Shown here piece after piece: positions 54,187-64,000 of a DNA stretch of 64,000 nt (the first letter of the stretch is position 1; each line of letters begins with the position of its first letter). A program made the translations under genes and the position numbers. Under the pieces are notes generated by a model, which saw nothing but the letters and a program-made list of their open reading frames with translations, ran no database searches and had not been told where the DNA came from. The stretch comes from Gentiana macrophylla. Taxonomy: Eukaryota; Streptophyta; Magnoliopsida; Gentianales; Gentianaceae. The DNA is taken from NCBI GenBank assembly GCA_026214975.1, contig CM047817.1, positions 60,916,407-60,980,406 on the forward strand, in the 5' to 3' direction.

Positions 54187-54633
54187 GTGTAAAAGGGGTT
54201 GAATCCAACCGAGTAATAATTGAATCAAGCATATTAAAATAAGACCGTGTTTGAGTTTGAACACAAGTATCTTGAACTCCAATATGTATGTAGGCTTAAG
54301 AAGTTGTAAATGTGACAAATATGCTTCTTCTTACACATTTGGTCTATATGCTATCTGTGAATTAATGAACTGAAAAAATATGATCCTTTTAGTGGTTTTC
54401 GTACAATTATATACCTTCAATGCATATTTGTCGGACGGGCACATTTGGTGGTACAATACCAAATCTATCGTTTTTGCACCACACGGATATCGACTTCTGC
54501 ACCGTTGATGCTACAACTGAAAATCAATTTTCCGACTGCCGATATAACAATCGAATAGGTGAAAGTTGATTCTAAAACTGTGAATCGACTTTAATCTTGG
54601 TTTATCGACTTTAATCGACTTTAACAATCTGCT

Positions 54634-55125
54634 TTCCAAGTTTCCATTCAACATCAAATTAAGCATTCTCGTGCGATGGTTAATAATGGAGCTGCTGATC
54701 CGAACAATAGCAGCGGCGTAATCCAGATGCAAGAGCCGGACAGAGGCACGGCCTCCTCAACAAACATATATATGATCAAAGATGGCTCGTATGTATCCGA
54801 GTTATACACGTATATACATACATAAAACAACCGTAGCTTCAGAACCAAATCTCGATATCAGACGCACATTACTTGGAGGAATTGTTTCATAAACAAATGA
54901 CATAAAGCGATGTTGGCAAGCTAAATCGGCTCGTCGTACCGAAGAGAGATGCTTGAAGTATTTCAATCTAGAACTCAAGGAAGAAGATATTAATGAAATA
55001 AATTCATGTACCGTGAACTTTAGATTGTTTTATCACACTATTTGTTGGTGTTAATCATCATAAAGAAAACCGTGAGGTGTACAGAAAACCGTGATCTTTG
55101 GTGCAAGATTGCTTTTATGATGAAA
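54634..55125 (+). pseudogene. B3-domain gene fragment, left arm of a long inverted repeat
   Basis: The + strand copy begins near TTCCAAGTTTCCATTCAAC. It contains IQMQEPDRGTASSTN and IYMIKDGSYVS-type codons, then in a shifted frame SDVGKLNRLVVPKR, the start of a B3 DNA-binding domain. Stops interrupt it (for example in place of the residue before SDVGK). It is mirrored by 55139-55610 and continues past the coding part to the hairpin loop at 55126-55138. Confidence 0.7.
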
Positions 55126-55138
55126 ACCGTTAAGAGAG

Positions 55139-55610
55139 TTTCATCATAAAGTAATGATGCAGCAAAGATCACGGATTGCTTATGATGATTAACATGTTTA
55201 TGATGATTAACACCGACAAATAATAAAGTTAACAGTACATGGGTTTATTCCATTAATATCTTCATCCTTGAGTTCTAGATTGAAATGCTTCAAAGCATCT
55301 CACTTCGGCACGACGAGCCGATTTAGCTTGCCAACATCGCTTTTTGACATTTGTTTATGAAACAATTCTTCGAAGTAATGTGCGTCAGGGATCGAGATTT
55401 GGTTCTGATGCTGCGGTTGTTTCTGTATGTATATACGCGTAGGATACATACGAGCCATCTTTGATCATATATATGTTTGTTGAGGAGGTCGTGCCTCTGT
55501 CCGGCTCCCGCATCTGGATTACACCGCTGATGTTGTTCAAATCAACAACTGTAGTATTAACCATCGCATGAGAATGCTTAATTTGATGTTGCATGAAAAC
55601 CTGGAAGGCA
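55139..55610 (-). pseudogene. B3-domain gene fragment, right arm of the inverted repeat
   Basis: The minus strand, after acceptor-like CCTTCCAG, reads VFMQHQIKHSHAMVNTTVVD, LNNISGVIQMREPDRGTTSS, TNIYMIKDGSYVS and EPNLDP then a stop. In another register come DAHYFEELFHKQM and SDVGKLNRLVVPK (B3 start), also stopped. It continues leftwards to ATCACGG and TTTCATCATAAA at 55139-55150, the base of the loop. Its right side runs on into intron-like sequence also found beside the 60.6-kb copy, so this arm belongs to the original gene copy and the left arm is the inverted duplicate. Confidence 0.7.
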
Positions 55611-56160
55611 GGAATATCAATAGAAAATAAACCAAGATTAAAGCAAATATGAAATATTTGAGTAGAACATCTATATGTATTGTACCCTTATTAGGATACA
55701 CATGACAAGAGCTTTCTGCCTCGACTACTTCTAATGTTTTATATTTTGAACAATGATAATGCACGACAATTTTCACATAACATTGTCCACATTATATTAT
55801 TTTGACAGTGGGTTCCACTTAATAATCTGATTTAAAATATTTTTATTTGGAATTATTAAAAATAAAAATACTCATGTTGTGGACAATGTTGTGTAAAAAT
55901 TAATGTGGCATTCTCATTGTATTTATATTTTATATTTTTGGGACAGAGGGATTATTAAAAAAAAAAGACAATAGACAAGTGTCGGTAGAGGATACCTGCA
56001 CAACTCCAGGGTTCCTAAAATAGCTCTAAGCCAGCAAATCCACTACAACATCAGATAAGCCGAATTATTTCACAGACTTCCTGTAAATAAATAGAAAATA
56101 TTGAGTGACATTATGAGTGTTTTTTTGCAAATAAGTAAAAAAAACTAGATGTGAAAACTC
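55611..56160 (-). pseudogene. Upstream part of the 55-kb B3 gene copy
   Basis: Minus-strand sequence at 55985-56160 matches 61095-61270 (GTGTCGGTAGAGGATACCT, CCAGCAAATCCACT, CAACATCAGATAAGCCGAAT). At 61 kb this is an exon reading FGLSDVAVDLLAQSYF. Here the frame is broken and a MITE lies in the following intron. It is a decayed paralogue of the 60.6-61.4 kb copy. Confidence 0.6.
55750..55920. mobile_element. MITE in the intron of the B3 fragment copy
   Basis: 171 bp with inverted ends ACAATGATAATGCACGAC and, reversed, ACAATGAGAATGCCACAT. Inner mirrored words are CATAACATTGTCCACA and GTGGACAATGTTGTG. It is absent from the matching place of the 60.6-kb copy, which is continuous there. Confidence 0.7.
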
Positions 56161-56573
56161 AAACAGTGCACAATAATATGGCTTTACAATGAAAAGCTGA
56201 TAAATCTGATACAATGATTGAAATTCCTTCAAATGACAAACGGTAGAAATATGATACCCGGTGGCGGATACAGAATCTCGGATAAAGAGCACAATGAAAA
56301 CTTAAAAAAAAATTAAGGGGGAGGGGGCCAAGAAAAATATTTAGTACATATATTAGTAACTTTATCGGATTAGGAAAGGGCAGTTTACCCCCTTGGCTCA
56401 GAGGTGCATGTGAAGTAAATCAGAAACATGTAATGTTTGACGATGACTTTTGGCTAATTGACAAGGTGTACAAACATGTTCTAGAGCTTTATAAGAAAAA
56501 GTAAAAGACATTATTTATAGCAAGTCGTAAAACTGGGTTGGAGCAGTGACCCAAGCGTTAATGCCATAATGTG

Positions 56574-56754
56574 GAGAGACTTTATGGTGCAACGGTTGTA
56601 AGAATGTTGTACCAAGTGGCATATATTAGAGCATCTCATTTTTACTCTCTTTCACATAATACACTTTTATCGTGTGTGAGAGGTTAGAAATGAATGGTTG
56701 TAATGATATGTCGGCATAAACATCATACAACTGGATTGTATTATAAAATTTGTC
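56574..56754. mobile_element. Second copy of the palindromic MULE-type MITE
   Basis: 181 bp with a perfect 9-bp TSD CATAATGTG (56565-56573, 56755-56763). It shares with 24018-24199 the left arm and the centre CTCTTTCACATAATACACTT, then TTATCGTGTGTGAGAGGTTA. Its right arm is more diverged. Confidence 0.88.
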
Positions 56755-56763
56755 CATAATGTG

Positions 56764-58639
56764 GGGGAAACACGAGCAGCTGCAAGAGCTTGGGCAGGGA
56801 ATTTATTGAATATAGTAGAAAAGTGGTATAGGCTATCTTTGACAAATCACTATTTTTTGGTTGGCCACACATGTTTGTGAAAATTTTATTTTTTTTAGAT
56901 TTTTTGATTGATGGAGAAAGTGATGTCATGGTATTGTTGGACCACCATAAAATCACTATCCAATTATATAGAGATCTAAGAGGAAATAACAACTAGTACA
57001 ACATGGGAATAAAAAATTGAAAATACCTATTAAGCTCCATAAAAAATGATATGCCATGATCAATAATCGTTCTGCAATTGAAAATACATGCAAACGCTGT
57101 ATAGCTAGAATCTACTTTGCAAGTCATCTTTTGCAATCAATCCAATGTACTCAACCTTTGTTTCATTGTTTGTGCATTATTCTCCTTAATTTAGTTCCAG
57201 AATCTGCAAAAGCAGGCACAAAATGAACAAAACTGAAATAGTGACGTAGGATGATAGAAACAAACCTTTAATTTTAAACATAATTCAAACTGTGTAGTTG
57301 AATTTATTTACTGGGCAATTATATGTATGTTGATATACCACACGAAAATTTCCCCAAAGAAATACGTAAATATTAATTATTGTGGGCCATTATTAATTAA
57401 AAGACATTTAGCATTAAGCAGGCACATCAATCATTGTTTAATTAATAAGTACGATGCAAGGACAGGTTTTAATAACAAGCAGTCAAGCATAGTGTAAAAT
57501 CGGAAGAAGGAAGATGATATCCGCTAACCAAACAAATCAAAACAACAAAATATTAAAATCGCATAAAGAACCACACGGATCTGAATTTGCTAAGGCAGCT
57601 TTGCGGATGAGCAACAAATGAATAAATAAAAAATAAAACCAAAAACAAAAAAAAAAAAAAAAAAGAAAAAGAAAACAAACACAGACCTGCAAGTGAGAGC
57701 AGCTACTTGTACGGTTTTTGTTTATTGAAAAGCCAAACATCAAAAGTATGTCACTGAGAACAGCAAAAAGGAACCATGCAAAGCACAAAGCCTATCTAAT
57801 GGAGGGGTACAATCTAAGCATCAGTATTTATACTCCATGATAGACGATTTCTCTTGAGCCACACGTGTGCCGGCGGCAATACAATTAGGGTTTCTTAAAA
57901 GAGTCAGGCGGCAGTACAATTAGGGTTTCCTAGAAGAGTGATTTTATAATGATCATTGGAGAAGGAAAAAAAAAGGGATTTATTAAGGTTCATAAGGACT
58001 AATTTACTACTTATATATTGTGGCAAAAAAGACATAGTTCGAAGACAAGGGTTTATAAGGATAAAATTAATTTGATTATACGATGCTACCCTAATTATAA
58101 ATAATAATAAATAAAATCTAGCGAGAATATCAGGCTGTTGCCAATTCTAATTGTATTCAATTACAATTACTACTTTCCAATATGACCGGGCTGTAATAAT
58201 AAAACATAATAAAAATCCAACAAAATCAAATTCTAACCCAAAATATGATCGAGACAATCAAATCAGCTAGACAACTCAATTACCAGATTTACTCCTAAAT
58301 TTTTTTGGCTTCCATTTTTTTTACTGTTATGATACAGTGACACAGGTGACATTTTAATCATCTTGTGCAATATCACTGCAAGATAATTTAGTTTGGGGGT
58401 TCTAAAGGCACCATGTTTTTACTTCCGGCACCGCATTATTCCTGGCACCACAAAAAATTACTCCGACACCATGATGGTTTTTTATGAACGGAACGTCAGT
58501 GGCACCGACGTTGCAATTGAAAACCAACGTCAGTGATGTTCAAAGACGAAAGTCAGTGGCACCGACGGAAAAAGCCTTAATTTTTGTGGAAAATTGATTT
58601 TCAACAAGCATTTTAAACTTACTAAAATAGGCATAAACG

Positions 58640-58640
<1 letters not shown>
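56764..58640. other. Intergenic stretch, no gene
   Basis: Poly(A) at 57645-57675. A 36-bp unit, GGCGGCAATACAATTAGGGT then TTCTTAAAAGAGT, is tandemly repeated at 57871-57940. At 58395-58580 the words GGCACCG, CAGTGGCACCGACG and AACGTCAGTG recur, a short unclassified repeat that also has echoes near 54430-54560 and 5130-5300. Confidence 0.4.
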
Positions 58641-60100
<1,460 letters not shown>

Positions 60101-60185
60101 TGAAGTTTTTCCGGCATTTCCTAAAATGCCAGAAAAAAAGTGAATCATTTATAAGATTTGTAAATGTATGTGCAACTACCTGTTA

Positions 60186-60218
60186 GCTAGTCCAAAGATG
60201 TTAAAAAAAAAAAAAGCT

Positions 60219-60249
<31 letters not shown>

Positions 60250-60278
60250 AAGATGTTAAAAAAAAAAAAAAAAAAAAA
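60186..60278. repeat. Duplicated GCTAGTCCAAAGATGTT plus poly(A) tracts
   Basis: GCTAGTCCAAAGATGTTAAA occurs at about 60187 and 60240, each followed by long A runs with an intervening GCT. Looks like slippage duplication or two A-tailed insertions. Confidence 0.7.
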
Positions 60279-60639
60279 TACAGAGCATTTTCCAACAAGA
60301 AATCTCAAGCATGAGCTAGTCACGCAGATTAAGCTCAGTTTCATGAATCATGAGTTTGGTGAAGCCATTTGCAACAGAAATCAATCTTGTGTATCTGACA
60401 AGCAGTATGCTTCTGTCTCCAATATCTCACACCCGGTCTCAGATACAGTCTAAAGAAGAAAATCAAAACTAGGTTCATGCCTATCGTGCCTTCTCCCATG
60501 TGAAATATCGAGTCGGATATAAAGTTTATAGAGCTGAACCAACTAATATTTGTGAGGACATGTACGTACTAGAAAGACAATGTTAAATATCAATATAATT
60601 AAGGGGCACAAAGACAGCAATCCATACGTATTACTATTC

Positions 60640-60990
60640 ATAGTACATGGGTTTATTCCATTAATTAATATCCTCTTCCTCGAGTTCAAAATTTAAATGC
60701 TTCAAAGCATCTCTTTTCGGCACGACAAGCCGATTTAGCTTGCCAACATCGCTTTCCGTCATTTGTTTATGAAAAAATTTCTCCAAGTAATGTGCGTCAG
60801 GGATCGAGATTTGGTTCTGATGTTGCGGCTGTTTCTGTATGCATGTACGTGTATTACTCAGATACATACGAGCCATCTTTGATCATATATATGTTTGTTG
60901 AGGAGGCCGTGCCTCTGTCTGGCTCCCGCATCTGGATTACACCGCTCCATTATTAACCATCGCACATGGAAACCTGGAAGGCAAGAATAT
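60640..60990 (-). pseudogene. B3-domain gene fragment, third copy (best preserved)
   Basis: The minus-strand frame 60876-60661 reads MARMYLSNTRTC, IPDAHYLEKFFHKQMTESDV and GKLNRLVVPKRDALKHLNFE, ending EEEDIN and a stop. TESDVGKLNRLVVPK is the first strand and helix of a plant B3 domain, close to the RAV/NGA type (T-SDVGKLNRLVIPKQ-AEKHF). Only about 30 of about 110 domain residues are present before the stop, so no functional domain is made. A different register upstream reads MREPDRGTASSTNIYMIKDG, as in the 55-kb copy. An acceptor-like CTTCCAG lies at about 60980. Confidence 0.65.
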
Positions 60991-61079
60991 TCAATAGAAA
61001 TTAAACCAAGATTAAAGCAAATATTTGAGTAGAATATCTATATGTATATATTGTACCCTTAAATGGCCCGAGATCAAAT

Positions 61080-61364
61080 CTAAAATAGCTCTGCGACAAG
61101 TGTCGGTAGAGGATACCTACACAACACAACACCGGGATCCCTAAAATAGCTCTGAGCCAGCAAATCCACTGCAACATCAGATAAGCCGAATTCCTTCAGT
61201 CTTTCGGTAAATAAATAGAAAATATAGAGAAAAATTATGAGTGTTTTTTGTAAATAAGTAAATATACTGTTGTGGTTTTGAGGGTTTTGATTGATCACCA
61301 ATGCTTTGAAAAAACCTGCAAATTTTATGAAGAACGGATCCTCATGATCCGCAGCGTATATCAT
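61080..61364 (-). pseudogene. Upstream exon region of the third B3-fragment copy
   Basis: The minus strand is open for 94 codons: MIYAADHEDPFFIKFAGFFK then ALVINQN, a T/F-rich intron-like stretch, then ERLKEFGLSDVAVDLLAQSY and FRDPGVV. Two exon-like blocks joined by an unspliced intron are likely. I do not recognise the family. Similar sequence, decayed, lies at 55985-56160 in the same relative place, so these blocks and the B3 piece were parts of one gene. The 5' side is cut by a copia LTR at about 61385. Confidence 0.45.
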
Positions 61365-61384
61365 TTGTCCTTCTTAAATTTATT

Positions 61385-62035
61385 CGACCCCTAACTTGTC
61401 CGGAGTATCACGAATAACTTAAGTGAGATACAGACTGAGAGCCTTGCCTTTTGTCTAGGACAAAATAGATCAAAAGATTACTTTGAAGTGTTTAGATGTT
61501 TAAGACTTTATCAAGGATGCATACATTTGTTATTTTTTGTTTAACAATGTAAAAGAGCCTTTTATGGTACTTGGATTGCAGAGAAATAAGTTACAAGTTC
61601 GTAATTTAAGGTTGCAACCTAAGTGAAAAGGTATCACTTGGTTATAACCACTTAAAAGGACCAAGAGGTACCTAAAAATCAGTTTTGAGCCCAGCAGGCG
61701 GCGCTGTGGCTGCACCTGTGATTATATCAAAACCGCCAAACTCTCTGTTCAACATTTAGGCATCTTTGAAACCCCACAGCGGACGCTGTCGATTCTAAAG
61801 GGCGCTGTCACTCTGTTTCACCAAACCTGATTTTGGGTCCTTTAACTGGTTTTCCGGTCCTTTAAATGATTTTCTCGAACTATACTTGCTTATTTTCCAT
61901 CCGTATACTCATATACACTTATATAAGTGTGCACTCTGCACCTCCAAAATTATTATTAAGTATTACGAGTATATCCATCCTTGTACTAAACCCCGATTAC
62001 CTCAACGGCTCGTGATTATACTTAAATCACCAACA
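61385..62035 (-). repeat. Probable 3' LTR of the copia element at the right edge
   Basis: The right end ...CACCAACA is followed by a PPT complement TTCCTCCCCCATTTAAG (62036-62052). The left end is not fixed. Contains GGCGCTGT repeats and TATATAAGTG near 61920. The partner LTR would lie outside the window. Confidence 0.5.
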
Positions 62036-62574
62036 TTCCTCCCCCATTTAAGTGTAATCCTTGGTTTAGTAAAACAAAACAGTCATAAAACAAACCAACT
62101 CATGATTCAATGAAAATGTCATGAAGATTGAATTTCCATCTAGTATTATTACACGCAAATATTCGAGTATTGGGGTGTGACTAAGCATTGAACCCCTTTA
62201 CACATTTTGAATACATGTACATAACAATACACATGAATTGAAACTACTTCAAAGTATTATACTTGACACCATTTCTTGGAAAAACTGGCCTTGTGTCCAT
62301 ATCCATTCTTGAGCATTTAGAAAGCCAACCCAACTTTCCTTGAAGCGGCCATACTTCATACTCATATAGGTGAATCTTTAGTTTACCGTGCACCTGCATT
62401 AGCACTTTATATGATTCATTAAGAAGATAACACTTCAACCTAATCTCACAGGTAAACAGCACATACCTTCGGGATTAATACATGTGCTCAAGTTTCCAAA
62501 TAACAGGCTTACCACATTGAATTTAGCCTAAGGCATTATACCAAAGGGAAATTGGGCATCCCATATTTAGAAAC
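62036..62574 (-). other. copia 3' untranslated part
   Basis: Between the PPT and the pol stop. A 72-codon frame at 62244-62462 has no known motif. Confidence 0.5.
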
Positions 62575-63495
62575 TTATACAGGTTGTAGTCCCATCCCGA
62601 CTACCGACTTTTGTAACAAGTCCTTAGCCAATCCTTTCGTCAAATGATCAGCCAAATTTCTTTGAGATCTCACATACACGACCGATATCACCCCGTGAGA
62701 GATCATCTCACGTACCGCGCTATGTCTAACGCCTAAGTGTCGTGACTTACCATTATACACATGATTATATGCTTTAGACAGTGTAGATGAGCTATCACAA
62801 TGGATAGATATTGGTGATATTGGTTTAGGCCATAAAGGAATTTCATGAATCAAATTCCTAAGCCATTCTGCCTCTTTACCGGCTGCTGCCAAGGCAATAA
62901 ACTCCGACTCCATAGTCGAGTTAGATATACATGTCTGTTTCTTAGAAGCCCAAGAAATGGCGCCTCCACCTAAAACAAACACCCATCCACTAGTAGAAGA
63001 ATGATCTTCTACATTAGATATCCAACTAGCATCCGAATATCCTTCAATCACCGAAGGATATGCAACATAAGTCAAACCAAAATCTTTGGTAGACTTTAGA
63101 TATCTCAATACATGAACAACCGCTCTCCAATGACAGTTACCTGGGTTACTAGTATATCTACTTGGTTTCCCAACTGCATAAGCAATATCCGGTCGTGTAC
63201 TAGTCATTGCATACATCAAACAACCAATGACTCGTGAATATTCAAGTTGATTCACTGTTTCACCTTTATTAGGTCCAAGTTTCTCATGAGGCTCCATGAG
63301 AGAATTCGCCGGAGTACAATTTTCACAATTAAACTTTTTCAACACTTTCTCAATATAATGAGACTGTGTTAGAGAAAAGACTCCCTGATTTCTCTTGATT
63401 TTAATACCAAGAATAACATCTACCTCTCCTATGTCTTTCATAGAGAATCTAGAAGATAAGAGTTCTTTACACTTATCAACCTGATTTTGGTTCAT
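62575..63495 (-). CDS. copia reverse transcriptase C-terminus and RNase H
   Basis: 306 codons open on the minus strand, with the stop near 62575. [40 protein letters not shown], then [20 protein letters not shown] is the RT connection. [40 protein letters not shown] and [20 protein letters not shown] then [15 protein letters not shown] follow, ending [15 protein letters not shown]. This is a complete copia RNase H. The D, E and D residues (SDAS, MESEF, CDSSS) are all present. Frame breaks just upstream separate it from the catalytic YVDD, so treat it as part of a damaged pol. Confidence 0.85.
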   Translation of the reverse strand: MNQNQVDKCKELLSSRFSMKDIGEVDVILGIKIKRNQGVFSLTQSHYIEKVLKKFNCENCTPANSLMEPHEKLGPNKGETVNQLEYSRVIGCLMYAMTSTRPDIAYAVGKPSRYTSNPGNCHWRAVVHVLRYLKSTKDFGLTYVAYPSVIEGYSDASWISNVEDHSSTSGWVFVLGGGAISWASKKQTCISNSTMESEFIALAAAGKEAEWLRNLIHEIPLWPKPISPISIHCDSSSTLSKAYNHVYNGKSRHLGVRHSAVREMISHGVISVVYVRSQRNLADHLTKGLAKDLLQKSVVGMGLQPV

Positions 63496-64000
63496 ACCAA
63501 CATGTCATCGACATATAGACAGATTATCACACCGTTACCGGTTTCATCAAATCTACTATAAATACACTTGTCCGACTGATTGAGTTTAAACAACCTCATC
63601 AAACTTTTGATGCCATTGTTTAGGAGCTTGTTTAAGTCCATACAATGATTTTACAAGTTTACACACCTTATGCTCGTTACCGGGCATAATAAATCCTTCC
63701 GTTGCTTCATATATATTTCCTCATCCAAATCTCCATTTAGAAATGCTGTTTTAACATCCATTTGATGGATCACCAAGTTATGAATTGCGGCTAAGGCAAT
63801 CAATCAATAACTGATTGAGAGAGATTCTAGCAACGGGAGCATAAGTATCGAAGTAATCGATACCTTCCTTTTGCCTAAAGCCTTGTATAACTAACCGGGC
63901 TTTATATCGATCAACAGTACCATCGACTCTCATTTTCCTTTTGAAAATCCATTTGCAACCTAATGGTTTGCAACCACGTGGTAAATCCGTAAGAATCCAC
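63496..64000 (-). pseudogene. copia reverse transcriptase N-terminal part, runs off the window
   Basis: Minus-strand blocks in two or three frames: [49 protein letters not shown], then [19 protein letters not shown] (near 63770-63710) and [12 protein letters not shown] (YVDD near 63510). The upstream polyprotein lies right of the window. Small indels near 63700 and 63600 break the frame. Confidence 0.8.

Larger units (their letters stand above)
54634..55610. repeat. Long inverted repeat (hairpin) of B3 gene fragments
   Basis: Arms of about 490 and 470 bp, alignable over nearly their whole length with mismatches and small indels. The 13-base loop ACCGTTAAGAGAG (55126-55138) is closed by TTTATGATGAAA and TTTCATCATAAA. 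A read-through transcript would fold into a double-stranded stem of several hundred base pairs containing the start of a B3 domain. Confidence 0.88.

Noticed and set aside
53941..54192. 83-codon lysine/glutamate-rich frame
   Set aside because: It is the wrong register of the MYB fragment. The MYB motif is seen in the neighbouring frame.

Overview
This window is nuclear DNA of a flowering plant, most likely a eudicot. The evidence is spliced GT-AG genes, Ty1/copia and Ty3/gypsy retrotransposons with plant-type primer-binding sites (TGGTATCAGAGC and variants), plant MITE families, a tRNA-derived SINE, and plant B3 and MYB domains. There is no bacterial, organellar or CRISPR-like content.

Region 1 (1-23,200, + strand). 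The one clearly functional gene is the 3' part of an MSI1-type WD40 gene (histone chaperone, subunit of CAF-1 and Polycomb PRC2). Five exons (1-285, 11881-12033, 16042-16166, 16489-16584, 22723-22951) join in frame into 295 codons plus a stop. About 22 kb of this stretch is intron, nearly all transposon. Intron 1 holds a Ty3/gypsy element (421-11713, 5-bp TSD GAGGC). Inside it lies a truncated copia, and inside that a MULE-like element (3648-4060) and a very young gag-only LTR element (6298-9020, TSD CTGTA). Intron 2 holds a Stowaway MITE, a Tourist MITE and an internally deleted copia. Intron 4 holds an LTR-LTR dimer six bases from the splice donor and a 5-kb copia (17115-22120, TSD CAGCT).

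Region 2 (23,200-31,200). A chromovirus-type (Tekay-like) gypsy element, 23769-30942, has 2.1-2.3 kb LTRs. It has lost protease, RT and RNase H, so gag is joined directly to integrase. It interrupts an unidentified GC-richer segment. A palindromic MULE MITE (24018-24199) sits only in its 5' LTR.

Region 3 (31,200-46,300). A hAT-like MITE is at 33483-34053. A 3-kb LTR element (34826-37812, TSD TATAT) carries a single unrecognised 356-codon ORF and is nested in another MITE. A rearranged gypsy follows (38270-43671): an LTR fragment, PR-RT-RNase H-integrase relics, and an inverted LTR piece. Then comes a 455-bp direct repeat pair.

Region 4 (46,300-64,000). This is AT-rich and mostly intergenic. 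It holds a copia-type solo LTR, a SINE with a 14-bp TSD, a TATA-driven candidate gene, an R2R3-MYB fragment, and three copies of a B3-domain gene fragment. Two of the B3 copies face each other and form a hairpin of about 1 kb (54634-55610). A copia remnant with a hAT MITE in it and a copia pol gene running off the right edge complete the window.

The most notable items are the B3 inverted-repeat locus, which resembles a young small-RNA locus; the two non-autonomous LTR elements with unusual ORFs; and the extreme but splice-compatible transposon load inside MSI1. Coordinates of TE ends come from reading terminal repeats and target-site duplications directly. Family assignments come from recognised protein motifs.
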